Assembly: GCA_030272155.1 (NCBI GenBank)
Contig: CP126196.1
Coordinates: forward strand, 2,542,001-2,606,000
Direction: 5' to 3'
DNA: 64,000 nt
DNA from: Tetradesmus obliquus
Taxonomy: Eukaryota > Chlorophyta > Chlorophyceae > Sphaeropleales > Scenedesmaceae
The notes beneath the pieces are model-generated. The model saw only the letters and a list, made by a program, of their open reading frames with translations, was not told where the DNA came from and ran no database searches. This document shows positions 33,293 through 45,041 of this stretch, piece after piece; position 1 is the stretch's first letter, and each line of letters begins with the position of its first letter. A program made the translations under genes and the position numbers.

Positions 33293-36200
33293 ATGCGTCT
33301 AATACATCAAAAATACCTTGTGATAGCTGGAGCGACCGCGGCGGTGGCCGCAAGTGTGGTGTATGCTGCAGCAGTGTGGGCAGGAGGGCAGAAAGGCAGC
33401 AAACGCAGCAGCACCACCACTGCCACCAAACGAGTGCTGATCACTGGAGCAGCAGGTAAGCAAAGCAAACCATATAAATGGCTGATGCCATGTAGTTCAT
33501 GTTCAGCACTGCTGCTGCTGCTGCCCCCCAGATGACGAGGGTTATGCTAGCTTTGCAGCATGCTAGAGTAAGCACAGCAGCAGCATGAAACCAAAGCAGC
33601 AGCAGCAGCAGCATAAAGTTTGTGGCATGCGTTCTAGAAGATCTTGTGTCAGCTTAGCCTGCCCGCATGCTGTCAAGCTTCCCTCTTCAGCAGCATATGC
33701 TGCCAGGCAGATGCTGCGTGCATGCACCACGCCAGCCGTCACACTCCGCTGCCTAGCCACCAGTTCTCGTGCATGCAATCACCAGCACCATCCTGCTGTG
33801 TGACCTTTTGCCTTTTTGGTTGTCTGCAGGCCAGATTGCATACGCGCTTGCGCCTCTGATTGCCTCCGGGCAGATGCTAGGCCCCGACACGCCAGTGCTG
33901 CTGCAGCTGTACGATGTGCCAGCTGCAGAGGGCCTGCTGCAGGTGATCCCCTGTACAATGCAGGTGCCATCTGTCTCATACATATGCGCTTTTGTTGAAG
34001 TAATGTGTTCTGCAGGCCAGCTGCTGCAGCTGTATGATGTGCCAGCTGCAGAGGGCTTGCTGCAGGTATGTTTCTTGTAGCTGCAGCTGCTTATTGTGAC
34101 TAAACCAAGTGCTGTCTACTACATATGGTGGCTCAATGCACCTTGAGGCCTTGTGCTGTCAGAGGAACCTCAGCGGAAGGCTCTGCTGCACAGGCTGCAT
34201 GGCCTGCAGGCCCTGCACAGCAGGCAGAGCTGCATGTAATGGTGCCAGGACCCACATGTAACTAACCTCTCCCTGGAACTGCACATGCACCCTTGCCGTT
34301 GCATCCTGCTCATCAAACTTGCTGCCTGTGGCTGTGATACAGCTATGCAGCTGGCAGCATGTAGTACACAGCACACTGTGCCAGTGGCTGGCGGCCCATA
34401 TGCATCCTATGCTACGCTGTTACGTGTGCTGCTGTGCTGCTGCTGTGCTGCTGCAGGGGCTGCAGTTAGAGCTGGAGGATGCCCTGGCTGCCTACCCGCT
34501 GCTGCAGGGTGAGGCATGGTATTAACATGTTAATAACAGCTATAATAACATTACATAACATAACATAGCAACAACACCTGCGGCATGGTGAGCATGGTGG
34601 AAGGCAGCTGGGTGGGGCCGTGCCAAGCCATCCACAGCAGATGTATGCACTTGGCTCAGGAATTGACCTGCTGCCGTGGTGCTGCCACGCCACATGTCGC
34701 GACCAGTATCCACAAGCAGCTAACAAGCCCTCGGCATGCATTTTGATTTCATATATCAGAACTTACACAAAGTTGAGGTTTCCGTGCTCTGCTGCAGGCG
34801 TGGTGGCCACTACAGACTTTGCAGCAGCCTGCCTGGGTGTGTCAGTAGCAGTTATGTGTGGCGGCGTGCCAAGGCGCGGCCCCGGGCTGAGCAAGGCGGC
34901 GCTCATGGCAGCCAACTGCGCCATCTACAGGGACCAAGCGGCAGCGCTGGCGGCGCATGCGGCGCCAGGGGTGAAGGTGGGGTGCTGATGCAGCTGGGAT
35001 CAGCAGGAATGGATGCCAGCAGCGCTGGCAGCAGCAGCAGCAGCAACCGCAGAAGTAGCACTCCAGTACTAAGCTCCTTGGAAAGTCCTTGCCTTGGTGT
35101 ATCTGACTTGCATTAACTCGCAGTAATAGTGGTGGGCAATCTAGCCGGCACAACCGCTGCTGCTGCTGCTGCTGCTGCTGCCGCCAAAATGTGCTGCAGG
35201 TGGTGGTGGTGGCCAGCCCAGCCAACACAAACGCCTGGGTGCTGCAGCAGTTTGCTCCCAGCATCCCTGCGCAGGACATCACCGCACTCACACGCCTCGA
35301 TTACAATAGAGCGCTGCAGCACGTGAGGTGCCACAAGAATGATTGGTGCAGCAAACTGCATCATTGGCAGATCACATTGACCACTGATGTTGTTGGTGCT
35401 GCGATGGAGTGTGGCTGCTGATTGTGCATGCGCTGGCTGCTCTGGCAGCAGGCAAACTAGATAAACGTGTTGCTTGGTACCTGGCATACTGTTTACACAT
35501 CACAAGGCACGTCATAGCCGAAAGGGCCGGTGCACGCATAAATCCCAAGCTGGCATGCTCCGTGTGGCACTTGTATATTGCAAGCGGACATGCTGCTCAG
35601 CAGCTTGCTGCCGCTGCTGCTGTACGCTACTTGTGACCTAGGTTAGGTGTAGCAATCCACAGCGTGCCAGTTTGACCAGTGCCTTGCTGGTTGCTGCTCT
35701 GCCGTGCTGCTGTCCCTTGCAGTTGGCAGCTGTGCTGGGGGTCCATGCATCTGAGGTGACCAATGTGGTGGTGTTTGGCAACCACGCCAGCAGCCAGTTT
35801 CCATATGGCCACCTGGCAAGGCTAAGAGGCGAGCCCATACTGCAGCAGCAGCAGCAGCAGCATTGTTTAGAGGCTGCTGAGTTGGAGGACTACCTAAGAA
35901 ACGAGTTCATCACCATAGTGCAGAACCGGGGCCAGCACATCAACAGGGTGAGGCGCCTGCACACGTTTGCATTGTTCTTGTTGCTGCTTTTGTGGTGCAC
36001 TGCGCTGGGTGTGGTCTGATTGTCACGCACAGCATGTGCCGTGAGCATACAGCTTCTTACCAGCACATGTATGCTATGTATGGCAGATGACAACACCAAC
36101 ATGACACTTGCAGCAGCACAAGCAGTGCTTGCTGTCGCATTCGGGTAACATATTGTGCACATTCCTACCACAATGCTTTCAACGTGCGCCTGCTCCACTC

Positions 36201-37149
36201 ACCCGCTTCAAAGCACTCTGCAAGCAAACAGCTGCTAATGTATGTCTTGGTTGCACACCCTTGTCTGCTGCTGCGTGTGCTTTACTTGTAGCTGAGGGTG
36301 CAACTGTCGCCTGCGCTGTCAGCAGCAGCAGCCATCTGCGGCCATGTGCACGATTGGCTGCTGGGCACGCGCCCCGGCGAGTTCGTGTCCATGGGCGTTA
36401 TAACAGGTCAAAATAACGATTACGGCATCGTGCCGGGGCTGGTGTACTCCTTCCCTGTGCAGTGCAGCAACGGCAGCTGGAGCATCGTGGAGGGTGAGTG
36501 GACACAAATCCTATTGTAATGATGAGTGCTGCAGGAACTGAGCAGTATGTGATGCAGCGAGTTGATGGCTAATAGTTTAGGTTGTTGCCCAATCAGCCTG
36601 TCATTGGCTCAGAAACGGGCTGCGTTCCCGTCGTGTAACACTCAAATCGTGATGCACTGTGCAAATACGTGCACACCTTGCATCACTAATAGTGATTCAC
36701 TATGTGGGCATGGGTAGGATGGGGCATTTGTTGCAGCCGCGGCATGCGCGCTCATCATACTCGTGTTGTGCTTCATGCCACAGCAACATCATCTTCGGCT
36801 GGCGGAGCTGTGGTGCCGTGGGCGCGCATAAAGCTGAGCGAGGCTGCTGCTGTCTGCTGTAAAGTGAGTTGCTGTCTTTGCTGCCTGCTGTGCTGTGCTG
36901 CGGCTGCAGGCCTGCACGTTGAGCCGTGGGCGTGGGCGCGCATGAAGCTCAGCGAGGCTGACCTGCTGGAGGAGCGTGCACTGGCACTGCAAGTGCTGGC
37001 AGCAGCAGCAGCAGCAGCAGCAAGTGTGACGACAGCAGCAGCACCAACAGTATCTAGATCGCTAGATCCAGCAGCAGCAGCAGCAGCAGCAGCAGTTGTG
37101 CCGGTGCCAGTGGTGGTTGTGGAGGCGGCCAGCGGCAACACCGCTGAGT

Positions 37150-37182
<33 letters not shown>

Positions 37183-37580
37183 TGGAGGGCAGACAAGGAG
37201 TAGCAGATGCAGCAGCAGATGCCGAGGCAGTTGCCGCAGCAGCTAGCACAGCAGCCCTTGCTCAGGCTGCTGCAGCAGTGGGGCTTCCTGCAAGTGCTGC
37301 AGAGCTGCCTGCAGCTGCACAGGAGCAGCTGTTGGGCATGGCTGCAGGAGTGCTGCCGGCAGCAGTTGTAGGTTCAACAGCAGCAAGTGCAGCGGGATCT
37401 GCTGCTGATGTAGCAGCGGTGGCTGTAAGTTCTAGTGCAGGCGTTGTGCCGCATGCAGGCATGTCCGATGTGCTGGCTATAGCAGCAGAGGCTGCCGGCA
37501 GTGGGTTAGCTGAGCAGGAGATGGCTGCAGGAAATGAGGTAGCATCAGCACCAGGAGCTAGGCAAGAAGGTCAGCAGTGA
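33293..37580 (+). CDS. Malate dehydrogenase, cytosolic-type fold, with membrane-anchor-like N terminus and Ala-rich tail
   Basis: It should catalyse NAD(P)-dependent interconversion of malate and oxaloacetate. Exons in phase: 33293-33455, 33830-33942, 34457-34508, 34798-34976, 35200-35322, 35723-35947, 36292-36493, 36910-37580; 575 residues. Residues about 8-31 form one hydrophobic segment ([20 protein letters not shown]). The Rossmann motif [14 protein letters not shown] follows, then [19 protein letters not shown], the substrate loop [25 protein letters not shown], the catalytic-His block [11 protein letters not shown], and [17 protein letters not shown]. These are the cytosolic MDH landmarks, in order. 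The last 190 or so residues are an Ala-rich extension absent from ordinary MDH (about 330 residues). The N-terminal segment suggests membrane attachment or targeting (ER, peroxisome or organelle), which is inference. Two introns carry exon-edge copies. Confidence 0.88.
34017..34065 (+). repeat. Copy of the 3' edge of MDH exon 2
   Basis: The exon end encoding [15 protein letters not shown] (33896-33942) recurs about 120 bases downstream with two or three changes, followed by its own GTATG donor. Confidence 0.92.
36809..36845 (+). repeat. Copy of the 5' part of the last MDH exon
   Basis: Codons for [11 protein letters not shown] resemble [14 protein letters not shown] in the exon at 36910. The copy lies in the preceding intron, about 100 bases upstream. 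Confidence 0.8.
37000..37560 (+). repeat. GCA/GCT triplet-rich coding tract (poly-Ala tail of MDH)
   Basis: Four runs of GCA/GCT codons (around 37000, 37070, 37155 and 37215) encode 8-12 Ala each, in an open frame that ends at 37580. They look like triplet expansions within coding sequence. Confidence 0.85.
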
Positions 37581-37910
37581 TTCAGGGATGAAGGATACTT
37601 AGTAGGAAGGAAGTGCCCTCTACTACTATAGTATGCTGCTACAGCATGGCTGTCACTGTTATTGGTTGCTGTCATGACACATGCAACAGCCAACTTGCCT
37701 CGAAAGCGCCGCAAATATATGTTTGTTCAGTCTAAAACATCACGAGTTGCTCACGCTGCTCGCAGCAGGCCTGTGTGTGCCAAGCTTGTACACTTTCTGT
37801 CCGCATCGCTTTACCTGCTCGACAACTATTCGGTTGCATCACATTGCTTTGAGTAAAGCAGCGTTTTCAAAGTCTGTCAGCGCAGCAGATCAGGACGCAC
37901 GACTCCAGAC

Positions 37911-40900
37911 ATGGCAGCTAAGCACTACACAGCAGTGGGCCTGCTGCTGGCCCTTTTCTTGAGCAGCAGCTCAGCTGCACTGCTTTTGAAGCGGTCAGAT
38001 GCCGACTGCATCGCTCCTGCAGTCTCGTCCTTGCAGTATAACTTCTACCCCAAGAGCTACCAGCTCACATCAATCCAGCCAAGCAGCACCAGCAGCAGCA
38101 GTGGTTTCACCACGACGGTGAGCTAAGCGAGATTCTTCCCTCGTTCGTAATTCTTATCGTAGTAAAAGCTAATTTCACAGGCCTATATCGTGGACCGGGT
38201 GGTGCTATGCACTGCTGCAGGTGGAGTTTGCTCAGGACTTCACCGTCACGTATCGCGGCACGTTCAAGGTGAGGGCCAGCAACAGGCATTTAAACTAATG
38301 TTCGTTTTCATCCCGTTTAGCTTTCCTCGCAGCTGTCTCTTGCGCTGCTGTCGGCAATCTGTCATGGTCAGGCTTGGTGCTTCCCTGTCTCAGCCTGGTG
38401 CCTGCTGATGCTGCTGTGTTGCAGATCGTGTCGAACAAGCGCGCAAACGAGACCTACGTCCTGTACCAATGTGGTACGCCAAACCCGATGGACAGCGCTG
38501 ACACAGAGATGGGCCTGGACGCCAACACCAAGGTGTTCCAGATCCCCCTGTCGTCTGTTGCTGTGGCTGACTCATCCGCTGCTGGCTTCCTGGTGAGCCC
38601 TGCTGCTGCCTATGAAGTTGTAGCAGCAATCTATACCAGCTCTAGTTGCTTATTTGACCGTTCCTGCAAGCACCTGAGGACAGCTTGCTTGCATCTTGTG
38701 CTCCCGGCTTCCATGCACCACTGCCGCAGCTGTTCCCCATGAACCTTTGCCAGCTTGCCTGGCATGCTTTCCTGTGCTTCAATGAGCCAACTGTTGACCA
38801 CCCGGTGTATTTTGCCCAATGGGTACTGATTGCTCTTTGCCTGCTGCTTGACACCCGCCCATCCTTGCTCGCTGCAGGCTGAGCTGGGCCTGATTGACCG
38901 CGTGGCCTTCTCCAGCAAGTTCAGCTACAACACGTGCCTGCAGGCCATCTTCGGTGAGTGTTTAACAATGAGCAGCATTGGTGTGGTGCATGCATCGTCT
39001 TGCTGTGCACAATTTGCTGCTTCAGCCTGCAATGGCTGGTGCACTCCTCTGGCCAGCACCTGCAGGCCAGCTGTGCTTCTCATGTTCTTTGGGTCGCCTG
39101 CATTCCTTGGACGTCGACCGTTTCCTGCAAGCAGATAAAGCCTTTTTTTCTGGATGTCTTCTCCCCCGGTTGAGCATGCAAACTGGCCATTGCTTCCACA
39201 GCACGCGCTGCTCAACACCAGTGCTTCATTCCTGCTAACCTGCGCTTCCATTTCTTCAAACCCGCGCTTCCATTCCTGCAGCCTGCGGCCAGGAGGCTGT
39301 GTCTGCGTCTGCTCCCTTTGACTATGACCCCTCGCCCGAGAACGATGCCGAGTTCAACTCCAGCCTCGCAGAGTGGCGCCAGGAGTCTGCTGCGCAGGGC
39401 AGCCAGGTGGATGCCATCTTCACAAGCTCCGCCAGCAGCAACCCCAAGAGCATTGCCGTCACGTGAGTGCGATACACTGTGTAATGCATGCTGCAGAATG
39501 TATGCTGCTTGGTGCTACAGGGATGGGCGGGACAGATTTTGTGCTGGCGCTGCTGCGAGGTGAAGGAAGATGATGCTGCAGGATTGGCATGTGTGGCTGC
39601 TGCTTGATGTGCTGGATCTACGCTGGTGGCTGCAGCGAGGCAGCGCCTTGTGCGGGCATCTCTGCCACTTTGCTCTGCCTTGTTGTGTGCCCCGATTTAC
39701 CCCCACGGCTGCTGCTGCTGCTGCTGTTGCTGCTGCTGGGGGCTGCTGCAGGTCTTTTGCCGACCCTGGCGTGCTCAAGCGTGCCGAGTGGGTCACGTCC
39801 GTCGCTGTGTTCACCAACACGGAGGTGGAGGCTAACATGCCGTCTTGTTGCGTGTAAATTTATTCACCCCCGCTGCTGCTGCCGCGCTGCTGCTGCTCCT
39901 GCAGGTCCTTTGCTGACCCTGGCGTGCTCAAGCGTGCTGCGCCTCTCTGCGTGTGTGCAAACAACTCATCCACCAAAACTGCTGCTGCTGCTCCTGCAGG
40001 TCCTTTGCGGATCCTGGCGTGCTCAAGCGTGCCGAGTGGGTCAAATTTGTGGCCGTGTTTTTCAACAAGGAGGTGGAGGCTGAGACGCTGTTCAGCAGCA
40101 TCACCACAGACTACCAGAAGCTGAACGCCAGTGCGCGCGCTGCTGCTGGCGCTGATGCCAAGACCGTGGCCTGGCTCACGCAGTTTGGGGACACGCTCAC
40201 GCTGAACTACGCACAGTACAAGAAGGAGTACATGGAGGTGGGTGGGGCGGCTGGGATGAGGCAAGGCCCCAGTGCAACTTCAGTTATGTGCAGGCGGGTG
40301 TGTTGTGTATGCAGTGTTTGCTTGTTTTCTTGTGCAACAAGTGGCTGGTGGGGTTGGTACGCAGTGTGAGAAGGAGGACATGGAGTGGCGGCGGCAGCTG
40401 GACCAACTGTGCTGTGTATCTTGGGCCAATCGTTTGATGGCCAGTGCATGCTTGGCTTGGTTGTTTGGAGACAACATGATAAACTACGCGCAGTACAAGA
40501 AGGAGTACATGGAGGTGGGGCTGCGGTTGGGCTGGGAAACTTGATGGCTCCTGCGGCTCCTGCCTGCTTTGTTGCTGCTTTACGCTGCTTCCTGCTTAAT
40601 GATTGAGTAGCTTGTGGTGTTAGCACCGCAAGAGGATCTCAGCAGTGTGTGCTGCTACATGCACCTCGTGTTTGCTTTGCACCTCAACTCACAGCATTTC
40701 TTGTGGCTGTTGTTCTCGCGCACTCGCACCCGCACACGCATGCATGTGCGCTGCCACAGGATGCTAGACTTCATGCAGCTGCGTGGTTACCGTTGCTCAC
40801 ATGCTGTTTCTTTTATGTATGCTGCAACGTACGCTGTCACATGTGCTGCTGCAGGATGCTGGCGGCAAGTTGATCCCTTCTGCTGACCTGCTGGCTGCCG

Positions 40901-42461
40901 GTGCCAAGCTGGAGGAGGGGCTGTACAGCATCGTGAAGTACAACTTTAACGCCAGCGTGCCTGCACAGAAGACCGGCTTCATCAACGTGCTGAAGACGGT
41001 GAGTCCCATGCATGCTGCTGTTGTATATGACGGCTGGCTGCTGCTGCTGCTGCTGCTGCTGTCAAGTACAACTTCAACGCCAGCGTGCCTGCACAGAAGA
41101 CCGCCTTCATCAACGTCCTCAAGACGGTGCGTGCTGCTCTTTGCTCGCTGTTGCATGATAGCGCTGTTGCATGATAGCGCACGGTGCGGCCTGTATTGTG
41201 TTTTGTGCAGCATGCAGTGCCAAAAATGCTGTGCAAGCAAGGCGCGAGGTCTGCATGCGCTCAGCTGCTTGTAACATCCCTCACCAAGGTGCTGCTGCTG
41301 CTGCCGCTGTGTGCTGCCACAACAGGTTCACGTTGTCTTTCACGAAACCTACAGCGCCAACAGCAGCCACCTCCTGGACCTCGCAGCCTTCTAATCGCTC
41401 ACAGAGACGCTGCTGCTGCCGCTGCTGCTGCTGCTGCTGCCGCAACAGGTTCACGTCATCTTTGACGACACCTACAGCGCCAACAGCAGCCACCTGCTGG
41501 ACACTACTGTCTTCCAAGTGCTCACACATGTTGTTGCTGCTGCCGCTGCTGCTGCTGCTGCCACAACAGGTGGACATCATCTTTGACGACACCTACAGCG
41601 CCAACAGCAGCCACCTGCTGGACCTCGCCGCCTTCAAGACCGCCTACGGCCTCAGCGATGCACAGGCAGCAGACATCCCAGCCATTGCGGCCGGCCAGGT
41701 GTGGACGTTCAACAAGCGCCTGGGCGCACGCAACGCGGACGGCAGCGTGGGCAGCGACTGGTTCGAGAGCTCTGTGGCGCGCCCCGACCTGGTGAGTGCC
41801 TTGGTTGCTGGCCTGCTGGAAGACCGTGCTGCCAGGTCGTACTGTTGAAAATACTCTTGCAGAGTGCCCAGGGGCCATTGCTGCCGCCGAGCTGGCTTCG
41901 TCCCGATGTGCTGAGTGACTGCCGCTCTGGTGTTGTGCGGGGTGGGCTGCCAACTGTCCGCTACAGCTGTCTGTGATGACTGGTATGGTTGTAGTATGTA
42001 TGGCTAACACAACAGCTGCCTGTTGCAGATGCACACTGCTGGGAGCAGGCACATATGCAGGCTTGAGCTGTCTGCTTTGAAACCACGTAGACCCCTCGTC
42101 TCAACCTGCTGCTGCTGATGCTGCTCCTGCACGCTTATGCTGTAGGTGCTGGGCGACTTTGTGAAGGTCATTACGCCAGCAGCCGCTGCTGCCAACGCGC
42201 AGCTCAAGTGGCTGCGCCAGCTGTCAGACTCGCAGGTGCTGTCCTTCTCTGGCCCAGCCGACTGCGCGGATGTCAAGACCGCGGCTAATGCAGCAGACAG
42301 GTGCAGCCGCGCGCAGCCCGCGCGCATCTGCCCCAACGCATACAGGTGAGATGCAAAGGCGTCTGAGCTGTGGTGTTGACAGGGCCCCTTGAATGTCTGT
42401 TCCTGCTGCGAGAACCAGGAACTGAAACAAGCAGCTTTGGTCCACGCTCAGTCTGAAACAA

Positions 42462-42501
<40 letters not shown>

Positions 42502-42699
42502 AGGGACTGCGCCACTGGCGAGCTGCGCACCGTGACAGACCCCAGCCAGCGCTGCGAGGCGCAGACAGTGTGCCCCGATGCAACCAACGCTAACACCACT
42601 GCTACACCCAAAAACGCTGCTGCCCGGCCTGCTGCATTCGCATTCGGCCAGCTGCTGACTGCCCTGCTGGGCATGGCCATGCTGGCCCTCATGCTTTAA
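37911..42699 (+). CDS. Secreted, probably GPI-anchored periplasmic-binding-protein-like (BtuF/FhuD-type) protein
   Basis: Ten exons join in phase: 37911-38117, 38221-38268, 38425-38592, 38878-38953, 39282-39462, 40000-40237, 40855-40998, 41570-41791, 42146-42345, 42504-42699; 559 residues. A signal peptide is clear (MAAKHYTAVGLLLALFLSSS, then SAA). The body follows the type III binding-protein pattern seen in eukaryotic relatives: FAQDFTVTYRGTFKIVSN, ETYVLYQCGTPNP, FQIPLSSVAV, LGLIDRVAFSS, VDAIFTSS, FADPGVLKRAEWVKFVAVFF and FDDTYSANSSHLLDLAAF. Near the C terminus a Cys-containing module (DCATGELRTVTDPSQRC) precedes a hydrophobic end (AFGQLLTALLGMAMLALML), typical of a GPI-attachment signal. 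Bacterial relatives bind vitamin B12 or ferric siderophores; the ligand here is unknown. A surface ligand-capture role, for instance iron, is inferred. Several introns contain exon-edge copies. Confidence 0.75.
39754..39938 (+). repeat. Two copies of the 5' edge of binding-protein exon 6
   Basis: The exon at 40000 starts SFADPGVLKRAEWVKFVAVF. Copy 1 (39754-39838) keeps about 85 bases, including EWV and the NKEVEAE-like end. Copy 2 (39904-39938) keeps about 35. Both follow CTGCAG acceptors. Confidence 0.93.
40357..40517 (+). repeat. Two copies of the 3' edge of binding-protein exon 6
   Basis: The exon end NYAQYKKEYMEV plus donor (40206-40240) recurs strongly at 40481-40517 and, more decayed, at 40357-40386. 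Both lie in the following intron. Confidence 0.88.
41061..41127 (+). repeat. Copy of the 3' edge of binding-protein exon 7
   Basis: About 67 bases encode KYNFNASVPAQKTAFINVLK with the same frame as exon 40855-40998 (there KTGFINVLK), followed by a GTGCGT donor. Confidence 0.94.
41330..41520 (+). repeat. Two copies of the 5' edge of binding-protein exon 8
   Basis: Copies at about 41330-41394 and 41454-41520 repeat the exon start at 41570 (FDDTYSANSSHLLDLAAF). Each follows a CTG-rich tract and an ACAACAG acceptor. The upstream tracts are similar too, so units of roughly 120 bases were duplicated. Confidence 0.95.
42463..42503 (+). repeat. (CTG)n tract forming an intron 3' end
   Basis: Thirteen CTG units end in CAG at the acceptor of the last binding-protein exon (42504). 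Confidence 0.9.
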
Positions 42700-44488
42700 T
42701 CTGACAAGTGCAAATGTTGTTCAAGCGACACAACAGTCAGGTTGATGTGTTTGAACAGCATCCGCATGGTGATGTGCCAGCTGCAGCAGGACTGCGGAGT
42801 CTGCAGAGCCATGCGCAGGTGTGTGTCATGCGGGGATGCTGCTGGGATTGTTGCAGTAAATGAACAGCAACTGAAGCGATTGCACAGGCTACAATATACG
42901 CAGGAAGGAGGGCTGCTGAATGTACAGCTGCATGCTGCTCCGCAGATGTCTGGCATGGCAGCACATGGTTGGTTACATGCAGGAGTATGCTTGTCACGTG
43001 CACTTTTTGTTTGAAGTCACACCCTTTTCGGGTGGTTTGTGTTCTGCACAGATGTGATCATACAGATATGCACTAGGTACTAGAGAACTGCTGCCGCGTT
43101 GTACAGCATGCGTAATGCGCACCCGGATCTGTTGTGTGTGCAGTGGGCAGCTATCAAACACGGCGTTGGATGCTGATGTCATGCAGCAGCACGCCGATGC
43201 ACGTGTTTTACTTCATGCAGCGCGCTCCCCGAGGGCGCTGCAAGCTGGCATGCAGCTGCACTGGCACTGTGTGGTAGCAGTGCGTGAAGGCGTCATGGTG
43301 TGCATGGCCCCATTACAGCAACATATATTCTCGTACTGCTGTTGCTGCTCAGTTACAATCATAAGTGGGACAGGAGTGTATGCGCCGGCAGCGGTTGCAC
43401 ACACCACTGGTGCTGGCAGCGAGCCCTGATGTAGGGCACCCATTACAGCAGCCGGTGCTGCGGGTCAACAACTGCCATGCCTCATCTCAGGTGCACTGCT
43501 GTTGCGCAGGCGATGTGCCACCTGGACTGTATGGTTCTGTGCTTGTATCTTGGAAGCACATGCCAGGAACTGCATAGAAAAGTTGAATGCCACAGGTGCA
43601 GGCAAGCGGCCCGTACAGATGCACTTGAGCATGTGGCCATGCCTGCTGCTACTTGTTGTGTCACTTATGTAACCCGCTCGTCCTGCAACTCGTTCACCAT
43701 GCCATACGACGTATGCGACTGCGAGCATGCGTGCTGGAAGCTGCAATACAGCAGTGTTTGCAAGTTGAGACTATGGCCAGTTCTGCATTAATCCGGCCCG
43801 GATTTGTACGCTAACGATTGGAACACTGCCAGGGTCAGCAAGGACGCGAATAGGCAATCGAATTGCACAGAAATGCTTTGCAGCTGTCGGATCTTGCATC
43901 GAGCCCACAATTTGGCCGGTGACCAAAAGGAGCTGCTGCGGCAGCAGCAGCCACTTGATCTTCTGCTGCGACAGCAGCAGCAATATTAATACAACGTTTA
44001 AATAGGAAGCATAATACGAAGAGATGCAGCGTATGGCTAGGTAGCAGTTCAAAGTTACCTTTGGTGGTGCAAACAGCTAGTTACACCCCAAGTGGAGGCG
44101 ATTCGCCGAACACGTACAAGCGTACTGATATTCTCTCTGATCGATCGCCTTTGTGTTGAATGGCTTTGGCACATGCTGTAAGATGACTGCTCGAAATGCT
44201 CCTGCCCTGAAGGACCTTGCAGGAGGATAGCACCTGCCCTCAGGCCAGCCAGGGCCTGGCAGAAGGCCTCAGCAGCTGATGTGCAAAATAAGTTCAACTT
44301 AACGCATGTACAGGCGTTCACAAGGGGCAGCAGCAGCAGCAGCGGCAGGCTTGGAGGGAGCAGCAGCAGTTGCTGCGGCAGCAGCAACGTTGCAGCTCAA
44401 ACACGCACGACACAGCACAACATAACTCACTCAACTTGCGTTTACATTCTTGATTGAAAAGGGATACAACCAACACCAGCTCATTCTT
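42700..44488. other. Interval between the convergent binding-protein and TUTase genes
   Basis: No convincing gene. A short minus-strand frame near 44170-44290 (AEAFCQALAGLRAGAILLQG) uses GC-rich codons but has no supported start, splice sites or family match. The 3' UTRs of both flanking genes must lie here. Confidence 0.45.
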
Positions 44489-44559
44489 GAATCTCCATCC
44501 CCACGAAGCACGTGCTGTATAGGTTATACAGCACGTGCTTCGTGGGGATGGAGGTTCAA
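44487..44559. other. Near-perfect inverted repeat: 35-bp stem, 3-nt loop
   Basis: The 29-bp arms 44493-44521 and 44525-44553 are perfect reverse complements separated by GGT. Pairing extends outward through one T-G position to 44487 and 44559. A transcript from either strand would form a long hairpin. It lies about 210 bases past the stop of the minus-strand TUTase gene, possibly in its 3' UTR. It could be a small-RNA precursor, a mini inverted-repeat element or a cloning/assembly fold-back. Confidence 0.92.
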
Positions 44560-44765
44560 CCTTCTGAAGACATAACGCTCGAACCTGTGTGGACCTTTCT
44601 CAGACCAAGACAGCTGCAGGGTGCAGCACAGACTGCACATCTGTAGTCTGCTGCGCCATATGCTTGGGTACATTAGCTGCGCAGCAGCAGCAACAACAGG
44701 CTAGCCGCCTCTTTGAGCCTCAATTTCGGCATCTTCGCAGCTCCCAAATGACCTGCAAAGCATTG

Positions 44766-45006
44766 CTATACATATGCGCGACTCAGCTTGTGCTGTAGCT
44801 CAAGCACACCAGCATCTGATGCCTGCAGGTCGTAACCATTGCGCTGCTGCTGCTGCCGCTGCTGCGGCAGCTCCTGATTGAAGGGGTACTGGTGCTGCTG
44901 CTGCTGCTGTGTGCTGCTGTGCGGTGGAGACAAAGGCACGGCAGAAAGCATCTTCTCCTGCTCCGTTTGCTGCAACAGCCGCTGCCATGCCGTCATAGCT
45001 TCATAC

Positions 45007-45041
<35 letters not shown>

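Noticed and set aside
36773-37249. Minus-strand Ala/Ser-rich frame opposite the MDH tail
   Set aside because: A by-product of GCA repeats; the plus frame is continuous with the MDH core.
42700-44400. Several short open frames between the binding-protein and TUTase genes
   Set aside because: No splice-consistent model, no codon bias and no recognisable motif.
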